Below are positions 10,101 to 17,030 of a stretch of DNA of 47,675 nt, piece after piece. The stretch's first letter is position 1. Every line of letters begins with the position of its first letter. Under the pieces are notes generated by a model. The model was given only the letters and a program-made list of their open reading frames with translations, had not been told where the DNA came from and did not search any database. The DNA is from JBEKCP01 sp050014815. GTDB lineage: Bacteria > Planctomycetota > Planctomycetia > Pirellulales > Thermoguttaceae. The stretch lies in the NCBI GenBank assembly GCA_050014815.1, contig JBEKCP010000001.1, forward strand, positions 1 through 47,675. The letters are read 5' to 3'. Made by a program: the position numbers and the translations under genes.

Positions 10101-10230
10101 GCTTCAGTTCGATCTGGGTCGGAGCAGGGGCGGCGGAGACGGCTGTCCCGCACGCCAGGAACCCAAGTCCGATCACCGCCGCCCCGGCGATCACAGCAAC
10201 ACGGCGATGTGTTACGATACTTCTCATCAT
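7144..10230 (-). CDS. Secreted heparinase II/III-like protein with an inserted beta module
   Basis: The product has 1028 residues. Two adjacent ATGs (10230, 10227) follow GGGAG; the second has the more usual spacing. The N-terminus (VAVIAGAAVIGLGFLACGTAV) is a signal segment. Residues about 35-160 form a small beta-rich domain. Residues 170-330 begin an alpha/alpha-toroid like that of polysaccharide lyases (HPRILFRKSDLAALREKAKT, YAEQAREIVERML). Residues about 340-510 look like an inserted jelly-roll-type module that is also present in the next gene. The toroid then resumes (YQRMFEVTRYLMFLQFREG, ESYELGLHPAMYASAYRI) and is followed by a long beta-sandwich. This is the general plan of heparinase II/III-like lyases that cleave uronic-acid polysaccharides. 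The catalytic Tyr/His cannot be assigned safely and the substrate is unknown. The family call is moderately secure. Confidence 0.75.
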   Translation of the reverse strand: MMRSIVTHRRVAVIAGAAVIGLGFLACGTAVSAAPAPTQIELKLYDAAWQKGNEQPKGGAMLLLFLVRSGERWEQVLGVAGDLNTALQLGLVEQGTVSDQAIDLTVTMNISGDNYVPGGPADYKIALKAKGGGAFEGTYSGTFRGAPAQGRAEARILPPSKQYTTYPEPIAPGEHPRILFRKSDLAALREKAKTPLGQAALKADDAITLGIQYQLTGDKKYAEQAREIVERMLNCNFKDAKTPGSHHGIFHYGYVWEHPAVAYDLCYDAWDEAFKKRIERYLMTWAERILWQRGMFNTQGQYTYGNGEAGSLYYGVALGALTFLGEKGPEPAPPAALDPIAEVPPAADYQPGKDVPVVPLEPGKSPAKWLAAGPVRAIIAADPLRDAGGVEKCRPTAGTAFTFEGVKYEFKPLAPEFVPPAGGVYLNVGKSVSPGHVKRGPGPEMVKDAPLTLCLYSVLDNAEPRLVKVRAGGTRFGSQQLVLNGHTLADGQVVKLQKGLYPMLVVMRVRTRWDSLQPKLDGATEQDFEASKAVLARFQEGHARALKDWQHDMAEWKRTGGWDQDYQRMFEVTRYLMFLQFREGVGTGGAQSVTSAESYELGLHPAMYASAYRICFGRDLSPWGDISHALPRRVFAHVYPDKGEPVTHEIHGPTGIGPDYFAYNFPIVPEEWKPAVLWAWNRSLGITGKADAGKAVSNAKWYVTPRAFVNYPLDMEPKPPKGVMPLTWEAPDFGYYGFRNGWEGKDDFLVQVWLKSNRPKGYYMPNAGTFRIMGLGHQWNMGYPTVRLDNKRCFDPVVMLPEDQINDAGRALTSFVKMEKDGSGVLTADMNEIYCRKLGYGAYGNVRKETTFEDSGIQGLRAYAVDYSGASGAPCLFVLVDKITGGKSKVWPWYLADVSSDKVSDAAGDFKNVKVQGNTVTVAKPDGATMKMTFIGPADPQIKAGVRTLKFQQTYNRGEAAFTAPGIFANGADGTDGNFFVVVTIQKGEGPEVKAVGKGLDARATVGRRTVAFDGRKIVLGNAGPGGN

Positions 10231-10301
10231 AGTTCTCCCGATGGTTCGTGTTAACTTGCGACACGCTGTTGCCCGCCACTGCGGCGGATGTGCATGGCCC
10301 C

Positions 10302-12056
10302 TCACTTCACCTCAAGCGACTGCCCGTGGATCGCGTGCAGTTTGAACCAGGCTTCGGCCTGCTCGCGGTCGGCGACCCAAAACATCTTCTTACGTTCCTG
10401 CGGCGCGACATCGGCCGCCCTGCGAACGAGGGGAATCGGGTTCCTGAGCCCTTCGGCCAGCAACCTCTTCTCCTCGGCCCGCCGCTTCGCCCGCTGGACC
10501 GCGTACTCCTTCGATTGTTCGACTTGCTTGTCGGTAGCCTCCTCGAACAGCGGACTGACCGCGCCCCAATTCACGCTACTCAGCCGCAGGACGACGAGCA
10601 TGGGATAGAGGCCCTTCTGGAGTTCGACGATCTGCCTGTGTTCGACGGGCACGCCGCCCAGCACGACTTGCAGGCGGCCGGCCACCGAAAATGGGGCGAC
10701 GAGCCTCACCCGCCTGGTTTCCGGCACCTCCAGCACGGTATAGCCCACGACGGTCAGGTCTTGCCCCCATTTTTTGAGCCCGTTCAACGAAATACCACCC
10801 TTGTCCGCGCCCGGCTTCCCGGCGATTGCCTTGAAGGTTGCCTCGTGACCGTCGATCGAGAGATTGTCGCCCGGCTTGGGGCGGAGCGCCTCCCAGCCGC
10901 CAAGGTTGGTCATCGGATCGTTCTTCATGGCGAACTTCACGTCGGTGCGGACCCAGGCCGACGGGCTGCGGCCGGCGACCAGCGGCGCCACCGGCACGCC
11001 CTCCGGCACGCGGTAGTCCCTGGCCGGCGGGATGGCGGCGAAGATGCCCGGGTTCTCAACTTCCTTGCCCACCAGGTATTCGCTCCCCGACGAAAGCAGA
11101 GGATAGTGCGGCTGGCGGAAGAGGTCCTCGACGGCAAACGGATCGATGACGTATCCGGTGGAGTCGTCGACCTGCTTCAACTCGATCGGGCCGTCGGTCG
11201 GATACTTGTCTTTCGGAACGCGGAGATCGAGGGCCTTGTCGATGAACACGGCCAGATAATCCCACACGCGATTGCGCGACATCCGCTGGGCCGGGTTGTC
11301 TTTTCCCGACGTCGATTCCGGGTAATCGCCGTGGCCGATGCCCTGGGCGACGACCTGGTGAGGCAGCCAGTTCTTCTGCGCGCGGTAGTTCAACAGCGAC
11401 GGCCGCACGTGGACGAACCACGTGCCGCCCCACTCCGATTCGCCGTTGGCGTTGACGTGCAGAATCGTCTCGCCCGCGAGCTTCGCCGAATCGGCTGGCG
11501 GCCAGGTGGGCGTCTCGGCATGGTACGAGATGCTGGCGATGGTCCGCTTGGGATGGTTCCACGCCATGACGATGGGGAACTTGCCGCGCGAGGATTTGCC
11601 CAGAACGATCCACGGGGCATGGCGGAACTCGGCAATGCCGGTCTTTTCGGCCAGAAAGTCGAGTATGCTTTGCACGTCGGGTTCGTCGCCGTTGCGGAGG
11701 TAGAGGATGGCCATCTCGTGTTTCGCCGCGACCGCACGGACGGCCGGGTGCATGGCGACCCCCATCGAGTCCGTGTTGTTGGGGACGATGAACAGGGCGC
11801 GGATGTGTTTCGCGCCCGGCGGGACCCAGGCCAGTAGCGGGGCCTTGACCACGCCGTCACGGCCCGGCTGGCCCAGCGGCACCTGGCGGGTCGCAAACCC
11901 GTAGGGCCAGTGCGGCAGTTCGGCCATTGCCGTCAGGTCTTTCGACTCTTGCCCCGGCTGGGGCGGCTCGGCAGCCGCCGCCACCGCGGCGGCGGCAAGG
12001 AGCAAGGACGCAAAGACTGCGGACCGATGCAACCAGCAGATCATGGAGAATGTCAT
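10302..12056 (-). CDS. Secreted alpha/beta-hydrolase-like protein with a C-terminal beta module
   Basis: The product has 584 residues. The start could be the ATG at 12056 or the one at 12044; the second aligns with the start of the neighbouring gene at 14797. A Sec signal (FASLLLAAAAVAAAAEP) follows. Residues about 60-290 look like an alpha/beta-hydrolase: LLAWVPPGAKHIRALFIVPN as the early strand, WIVLGKSSRGKFPIVMAW as a nucleophile elbow (GKSSRG, residues 153-158), and QGIGHGDYP as a possible histidine loop. Residues about 341-495 carry the same module as the heparinase-like protein downstream, with the strongest match at VELQKGLYPMLVVLRL. The last 90 residues are charged and helical. A sugar-ester or acyl hydrolase role is an inference. 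A good promoter lies just upstream at 12143-12171. Confidence 0.7.
   Translation of the reverse strand: MTFSMICWLHRSAVFASLLLAAAAVAAAAEPPQPGQESKDLTAMAELPHWPYGFATRQVPLGQPGRDGVVKAPLLAWVPPGAKHIRALFIVPNNTDSMGVAMHPAVRAVAAKHEMAILYLRNGDEPDVQSILDFLAEKTGIAEFRHAPWIVLGKSSRGKFPIVMAWNHPKRTIASISYHAETPTWPPADSAKLAGETILHVNANGESEWGGTWFVHVRPSLLNYRAQKNWLPHQVVAQGIGHGDYPESTSGKDNPAQRMSRNRVWDYLAVFIDKALDLRVPKDKYPTDGPIELKQVDDSTGYVIDPFAVEDLFRQPHYPLLSSGSEYLVGKEVENPGIFAAIPPARDYRVPEGVPVAPLVAGRSPSAWVRTDVKFAMKNDPMTNLGGWEALRPKPGDNLSIDGHEATFKAIAGKPGADKGGISLNGLKKWGQDLTVVGYTVLEVPETRRVRLVAPFSVAGRLQVVLGGVPVEHRQIVELQKGLYPMLVVLRLSSVNWGAVSPLFEEATDKQVEQSKEYAVQRAKRRAEEKRLLAEGLRNPIPLVRRAADVAPQERKKMFWVADREQAEAWFKLHAIHGQSLEVK
11945..12044 (-). 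repeat. Signal-peptide cassette A, copy 1
   Basis: These roughly 100 bases encode MICWLHRSAVFASLLLAAA through the start of the mature protein (PQPGQES). They are closely similar at nucleotide level to 14698-14797, which encodes MIRWLSQSALFASLLLAAA through PQSRQES. The two downstream proteins, a hydrolase-like one and a haem/propeller one, are not related. Confidence 0.7.
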
Positions 12057-12142
12057 GGCGATGTGACCCTGGGGTGGTAATTCGGGCAGGTGGGCAGGCA
12101 GGCAGGCGACCGGCCGCTGTGGAAGCCGGCGATCAAGCACCC

Positions 12143-12171
12143 ATTATAACCTGCGCACGAAGCAATTGCAA
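12143..12171 (-). promoter_or_regulatory. Sigma-70-like promoter
   Basis: On the minus strand there is a -35 box TTGCAA (12171-12166), exactly 17 bp of spacer, and a perfect -10 box TATAAT (12148-12143). It sits in the 125-bp gap between the HzsA-like gene (stop at 12182) and the hydrolase-like gene (start at 12056), which gives a leader of about 80 nt. In 60%+ GC DNA such a pair is unlikely by chance. It would start a transcript covering the hydrolase-like and heparinase-like genes. Confidence 0.5.
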
Positions 12172-12181
12172 TAGTCGCACC

Positions 12182-14797
12182 TTACTCCAACGTCGGCCGG
12201 ACGGTCTCGCCGCGGAGTTGGGCCTGGCCGCCTTCCTTCTCGTAGACGCCGTAGAAGATCGAGCAGCAGTCGAGCCACAGCGCGATGCGGTGCCGCTCCT
12301 CATCGGTGAGTTTCACGTCGTAGTGGCCCTTCTCCAACAGCGGCAGGAGCTTCGATGCCCGGGCGCCGAAACGGCCAGGCGTGGTCCGATACGCATTGCC
12401 GTAGCTGTAGAAGCCGTACTTCGCCGCCAGGCTGTTGTAGGAGGCGTACCAGTGGCGGGCGATGGGCTCGCGGCCCAGGTTGGGCGCCTTGTCGCGGTGC
12501 TGGTCGTGACATGCCGCACAGTGCTTGTCCAGCACCGGCTGCACGAGCCGGGGATAGCTGAACGGGTTGGAGCCGTCCACGTCCGGTTGGGGCTGCGAGG
12601 GGCCGCGTCGCAGCGCCAGCGGCGTACTGGACAGGACCGCCGGGGCGCGGTGCCCCGGCTCATGGCAGCCCTGGCAAAGCAACTGCTCGCCCGGTTGCAC
12701 GCAGGCCGCCGACCGCATCGACTGCACGGCCAGCCCCTGCTCGTCGATCGCCTGGAAAAGCACTTCCTTCTGGGCCGGCACGACGAAATGGGCGCTGCCA
12801 TCCTCTTCGACCGGCACGGTGCCTAGCACGCTGCGGGCCAGCACGACCGAATCGCCGGCGGTCGGCTCGCGAAGGCCGATCTCGTGCGGCGGGCTGCCGG
12901 AAGGCACGGTCATGGGCAGGACCTGGAGGATCCTGAGCGACTTGATCTTCGTTCCCTCCGGCCAGGGCTTGTGGCTGTTGTAGACGTTGACGACCGCCAT
13001 GCCGCCCTCGGCCGGCTTGCCGTCCACGGAAACCACCCGCTCGCTACCCGGCAGACGCTCGATGCGCTCGGCCGCCAGCGCGGGCAGCGGCGACGGCGGG
13101 GCGGGCGGCTGCGGCCGCGGCCGCAACGGCATGGGACTCAGGCACGAGACGGCCGGGTCGCGGTAGATCAGCTCTTTGTTGCCGAAACTGTCCACCAGGC
13201 AGATGCCGTAGTTGAAGCGGCCGCCGGTGTTGCCTTCCATGCCCTCGCGGCCGCGAGCCAGATTGGCCAGGCCGTCATAGACGCACAGGTAATAGTCCTC
13301 GCTGAGCGGCCATGCGGTGCTGTAGACCTGCCGGCCGCCTTGCGACTCGGGGAATCCCACCTCCGGCGTCAGCCGCTTGACCGGCGCCATGGCATCGTCG
13401 TCGGCCACGTGCGGGTCGAGGACCACGAGCGACCCGAAGGCCTGACCGTGGTGCGGGGCGGCGGTGGCCACGTACTTGTGCGAGCCGGGGATGGCCAGGA
13501 TGTGCATTTCCATGTCGGGCCGGAGGTTCCGGGGGGCGAAGTTGCCGTGTACCGCCCGGCTGTCCCGCCCGTCGAGCGTCGTGATCCAAGGCAAATGGGC
13601 CGTGCAGCCGTGGCGATCGACGTAGTCCCATCGCGTGTAGATGATCCGGCCGTCGTGCGTGACGCTGGGGTGCCATTCGTTGGTCTCGTGGACGCTCAGC
13701 GGCCGGATGTCGGCGCCGTCGGCCGCCATGTCGTAAAGGGTGTAGGTGGGGCACGCCCGGCCGCATCTCAGGTAACCGCCGCGCCGCTCGGTGATGAAGG
13801 CGATCCGCCCGTTGGGCAGCCAGCAGGGGTGCAAGTCGTTCCACGTGCCGTCGGTCAACTGTTCCAGGCCGGTGCCGTCGGCGTTCATCTTGAAGATGTG
13901 GTACGCGCGGCCTTCATGCCAGTGGCCGCGGCTTGGATCTGTGTGCATGACTTGGCCCGTGGGCCCCCGGCACTCGACGTAGGCGAAGAGGATCGTCCGG
14001 CCGTCGTAGGAAAGACTGGGTGAAAGGAAGCTGCCCCCTTCGAGTTTCTCGCCCTTGAGCCGGCCGCGCTCGACCACGCTGCCGGCCGTTACGTTGCGCA
14101 GTCGGGGGTTGGGGCCAAACGGGTTGGCCAGCACGTAGAGTCCGCCGCCCGGCACGCCGTTGATGCCGTAGTACTGGTCGCACATGTGGTTGAATCGGGC
14201 CGGGTGCCGCTTGCAGAAGAGGATCTGGTCGAAGTCGAGGAGCGGATTGCACAAGGCAATCTTCCGCCGGAGACGGCAAAGGTCGCCGAACAACTCGAAG
14301 CGGGCCTCGGCGTCCTCGACCTTGACCGAGTCGGCCCGCGATTGCAACGGTTCCAACTGCCGGGCCAGCGGGGCCAGCGCCGCGGCGGCCGGCCCGCGCC
14401 GCAGGTCTGCCAGCAATGCCGCCGTCCGCCGCAGGACCACGTCGGCCGGGTCGCGGTCGCCCGCCAGGATCAGGGCCTCCGGGCGAAACGTCTGCGCGGC
14501 CCGGGCGGCGATCGTCCCGCGATTGCGGAGGTCCTCTCCCAGTGCGAAGAACTCGTTCTCGATTTCATGGAGCGGGTCGGCCGGGTCGGCGTGTCGGCGG
14601 GGGATGAGGACGGCCGGCGGCGCGGCTCGTTTCGGCGCCCGGCTGCCCGCCGCGGCCGCCTTCCTCTTGGGGGTCGGGTCGTCCTTTCCTGAGGTCGATT
14701 CCTGCCTCGACTGGGGCTGCTCCGCAACCGCCGCCATTGGGGCCGCTGCAAGGAGCAAGGATGCGAAGAGCGCGGACTGACTCAACCAGCGGATCAT
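12182..14797 (-). CDS. HzsA-like secreted dihaem PD40-propeller protein
   Basis: The product has 871 residues. It starts with a Sec signal (SALFASLLLAAAPMAAVAEQ) and a basic, Ala/Pro-rich linker. An alpha-helical region containing LLDFDQILFCKRHPARFNHM is followed by PD40-type blades (DGTGLEQLTDGTWNDLHPCW, LPNGRIAFITERRGGYLRCG, THDGRIIYTRWDYVDRHGC). Next comes a beta domain (VLGTVPVEEDGSAHF) and two c-type haem motifs, CQGCH at residues 708-712 and CAACH at 760-764. The order matches hydrazine-synthase-alpha-like proteins. Most planctomycete members occur outside anammox bacteria and have no known role. The protein at 1-1713 is a homologue. It is probably a periplasmic or surface c-type cytochrome; nothing suggests hydrazine chemistry because the beta/gamma subunits are absent. 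Confidence 0.85.
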   Translation of the reverse strand: MIRWLSQSALFASLLLAAAPMAAVAEQPQSRQESTSGKDDPTPKRKAAAAGSRAPKRAAPPAVLIPRRHADPADPLHEIENEFFALGEDLRNRGTIAARAAQTFRPEALILAGDRDPADVVLRRTAALLADLRRGPAAAALAPLARQLEPLQSRADSVKVEDAEARFELFGDLCRLRRKIALCNPLLDFDQILFCKRHPARFNHMCDQYYGINGVPGGGLYVLANPFGPNPRLRNVTAGSVVERGRLKGEKLEGGSFLSPSLSYDGRTILFAYVECRGPTGQVMHTDPSRGHWHEGRAYHIFKMNADGTGLEQLTDGTWNDLHPCWLPNGRIAFITERRGGYLRCGRACPTYTLYDMAADGADIRPLSVHETNEWHPSVTHDGRIIYTRWDYVDRHGCTAHLPWITTLDGRDSRAVHGNFAPRNLRPDMEMHILAIPGSHKYVATAAPHHGQAFGSLVVLDPHVADDDAMAPVKRLTPEVGFPESQGGRQVYSTAWPLSEDYYLCVYDGLANLARGREGMEGNTGGRFNYGICLVDSFGNKELIYRDPAVSCLSPMPLRPRPQPPAPPSPLPALAAERIERLPGSERVVSVDGKPAEGGMAVVNVYNSHKPWPEGTKIKSLRILQVLPMTVPSGSPPHEIGLREPTAGDSVVLARSVLGTVPVEEDGSAHFVVPAQKEVLFQAIDEQGLAVQSMRSAACVQPGEQLLCQGCHEPGHRAPAVLSSTPLALRRGPSQPQPDVDGSNPFSYPRLVQPVLDKHCAACHDQHRDKAPNLGREPIARHWYASYNSLAAKYGFYSYGNAYRTTPGRFGARASKLLPLLEKGHYDVKLTDEERHRIALWLDCCSIFYGVYEKEGGQAQLRGETVRPTLE
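14698..14797 (-). repeat. Signal-peptide cassette A, copy 2
   Basis: This is the counterpart of 11945-12044. Similarity covers the start codon, the hydrophobic core of the signal (FASLLLAAA) and the first residues after cleavage (PQSRQES versus PQPGQES), then stops. Confidence 0.7.
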
Positions 14798-14840
14798 GGG
14801 GTCTGAAACCTCAGATTTCGGATGTCAACTGACGGAAAAT

Positions 14841-16988
14841 CTACTTGATTTCCACCTCGTACCACAGGGTCTTGTGCTCCGGCCCGAGCCGCAGCAGGGC
14901 CTTGCCGTTGTGCTGGACAGCCGGCCATGGATCACGGCGGACACCCGCGGGATCGAGGGGCCAGCAGCGGACCCGATCGGCGGCGACGGGCAACACGATC
15001 TCAACCCCAACGCCTTCGCATAGGACGGGCGGCTGGCCCCACCGATCGCCCAGAGTGACTTTATCCCCGTCGAGGTATTCGAGCTTCGCGCCACGGTTCT
15101 GCATCCAGCCCGTGGCGGCCACGAGCATCCGCCCCGGCTGGTCGAAGCCCGCGCCGTCGACGCATACCAGCGAGACCGTGGCCCAGTCGAGCCGAGTCCG
15201 GCCCGGGGTGAGAACCACATTGCCCAGGCAAAAGCTCCGCCCCTGGATGAAGCCGGTGAAGAGTTTCGTGCGCGGGCTATCCACGGTGAGATAGCCGCCG
15301 CCTTTGCGCGAGGCGTCCCAACGCATCTGGCCGGTGTCGGAAACGAGCGGGGCCCCGGCGTCGGGCGGGGCCGGCGCGGCCTTGTCGGGCGCGCGGGCAC
15401 GGTCTTCGCCCAACTCCATGGCTATCGCGTGGACCGCCGACCATCGCGCGTCCATGCCCGCCATGGTGGCTTGCACTTCCCAGGGATTGAAGGTCTGGCG
15501 CAGCTTGCGGCGCTCCGCCTCGCGCGAGACCGGAGTCAACAGGGTGGTCCGGGCGGCGGTCACGTCGCCGCGAACGAACATCGCCGCGCAGGCCGGCAAG
15601 TGGACCAGCTTCGCCGGATCGCCCTTGAAGTCGAAGAAGCCAACGATCCGCGACGACTCGTACTCGGAACTGCCGCTATAGGAGAAAGTGTAAATGCCGT
15701 CCCAGCCCTGCAGGGCGCCGAAAGCCGCGGCCATCGGAAAGCCCTCGGCGGCATAGACGTTGGGCGCCGGGTGGTTGTACTCGCTTACCGTGAAAGGCAG
15801 CCCGGCCACCCGCTTGGCAGCCAGCCGGCCGAGGATACCGGGCGGGGTGTCGGCCAGCGCGGTGTTGCCCACGGTCCAGTGGCCGGCGTCCCAATCGCGG
15901 CCGGGGAATGCCGGATGGTGCCAATAGGCGTGGGCGTCGAGGTAATCGAGTCGGGCCTGAATATGGACGGGGCTCCAGGAGACCTGCGTGCCGGACACCG
16001 GCGGGCGGACCCGCAGTTCTTCCTTGAGGAAGCGGTGCATGCCCAGCCAATAGGCCCGCTCGGTGTCCCAGAGGAAATCGGCCCAATCGGCGCGGACCGG
16101 CGGAGTTGGGGCGTCCTTGGCGCGGAGCGGCGCGATTGCCGCTTCTTGCCATAATCGCGAGTCGGCGGCCGCATCCTCGCTTCGGTTCCATGCCTCGCGC
16201 CAACGCTCGGTGCCGCCGTACTTCTGCCGCAGCCACAGGTTCCAGAGCTTGCGAAACGTGGTGGAATAAGGTTCCGGCAGGCGGTCCAATCGGCCGTAAC
16301 GCCACTCCTCGAACAGCGCGTTCTCGTTGTTGATCTCGACAAAGGCCACCGCCGGCTCGTCGGCATAGGCTGCGCCGGTATAAGGATTGACGTGCCGCAG
16401 CAGGTCGCGGGCGAACTTCTTCTGCAACTCGATCATGCGGGGCTCGAAGTTGTCGAGCCCCTTATCGTACTTCGGCCGCTCGGCCCGGCCCGGAAAACCG
16501 TCGGCCTCGTCCAACCAGCGCGAGATGTGCAGGTTCAGGTTCGTATAGACGCCGTGGAGCTTGAGTTGATGGACGAGGTAGTCGAGCCGATCGAGTTGCT
16601 TGGGATCGATCGCGAGGTGGCCGGGGCCGTCGCCCCAAATCTCGCGGCGGTCCATGTGGTGCATGCGGACGCAATTGAATCCCAGGCGGGCCAGGCCGGC
16701 CGCCAGTCGCTGGGCCTGTTCGTGGCTGGGGAAACAGCCCGCCGCGCAGAGGTTCGTCCCCCAGAAGCGAATTGGTTTCATTTCGCCGGAGGCCGCCCTG
16801 ATCGCCAGTCGGCCGCCGATCGCCTGCACGAAGCCGTCTTTGCCCGCCGGGCGGGCGATCCATGCGGAGACATCGCCCGCGCCTCCCGCCGCCGGCAACG
16901 GCATGGAGAAGGGAAACATCTCGTCCTGGGCAACGGTCTCCGGGCTGCCGGCCGTCAGAACAATCGCCGTGAGGAGAAGCGGATTCAT
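14841..16988 (-). CDS. Secreted clan GH-A glycoside hydrolase (GH5-like)
   Basis: The product has 715 residues with a Sec signal (NPLLLTAIVLTAGSPETVAQ). A TIM-barrel glycosidase is recognisable by IRFWGTNLCAAGCFP and LARLGFNCVRMHHMD at the start of the barrel. The acid/base motif is FVEINNEN (Glu about 222), and a nucleophile is likely at LPFTVSEYNHP (Glu about 403). The spacing of about 180 residues between the two glutamates fits retaining enzymes of clan GH-A. The C-terminal third (from about residue 560) is beta-rich and may bind carbohydrate. The exact GH family and substrate cannot be told from this sequence alone. The gene lies 42 bp after the ExbD-segment protein and 43 bp before the HzsA-like gene, so the three are probably co-transcribed. 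Confidence 0.82.
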   Translation of the reverse strand: MNPLLLTAIVLTAGSPETVAQDEMFPFSMPLPAAGGAGDVSAWIARPAGKDGFVQAIGGRLAIRAASGEMKPIRFWGTNLCAAGCFPSHEQAQRLAAGLARLGFNCVRMHHMDRREIWGDGPGHLAIDPKQLDRLDYLVHQLKLHGVYTNLNLHISRWLDEADGFPGRAERPKYDKGLDNFEPRMIELQKKFARDLLRHVNPYTGAAYADEPAVAFVEINNENALFEEWRYGRLDRLPEPYSTTFRKLWNLWLRQKYGGTERWREAWNRSEDAAADSRLWQEAAIAPLRAKDAPTPPVRADWADFLWDTERAYWLGMHRFLKEELRVRPPVSGTQVSWSPVHIQARLDYLDAHAYWHHPAFPGRDWDAGHWTVGNTALADTPPGILGRLAAKRVAGLPFTVSEYNHPAPNVYAAEGFPMAAAFGALQGWDGIYTFSYSGSSEYESSRIVGFFDFKGDPAKLVHLPACAAMFVRGDVTAARTTLLTPVSREAERRKLRQTFNPWEVQATMAGMDARWSAVHAIAMELGEDRARAPDKAAPAPPDAGAPLVSDTGQMRWDASRKGGGYLTVDSPRTKLFTGFIQGRSFCLGNVVLTPGRTRLDWATVSLVCVDGAGFDQPGRMLVAATGWMQNRGAKLEYLDGDKVTLGDRWGQPPVLCEGVGVEIVLPVAADRVRCWPLDPAGVRRDPWPAVQHNGKALLRLGPEHKTLWYEVEIK

Positions 16989-17012
16989 GGTTCACCGAGT
17001 TGTTTCAGCGTT
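16936..17012 (-). repeat. Leader plus signal-peptide cassette B, copy 1
   Basis: This copy includes 24 bases upstream of the ATG at 16988, identical to those upstream of the relic at 22982, and the first roughly 17 codons (MNPLLLTAIVL...). Upstream of the 24 bases the two sequences differ completely, so the shared unit carries the ribosome-binding region and the export signal and nothing else. Confidence 0.85.
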
Positions 17013-17030
17013 AGAGTATCGTCGCAGCGA

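Noticed and set aside
11285..11320. Similar ESTSGKDNP / ESTSGKDDP strings in the proteins at 10302 and 12182
   Set aside because: They occur at different places in the two proteins and are only nine residues long. This may be chance, so they are not reported as a repeat.
1..14797. Evidence for hydrazine synthesis (anammox)
   Set aside because: Only alpha-like proteins are present. There are no beta/gamma subunits, hydrazine dehydrogenase or nitrite genes, and the neighbours are carbohydrate genes. This protein family is widespread in non-anammox planctomycetes.
14823..14828. Perfect TTGACA before the HzsA-like gene
   Set aside because: No acceptable -10 box occurs 15-19 bp downstream, and the gap between the flanking genes is only 43 bp.
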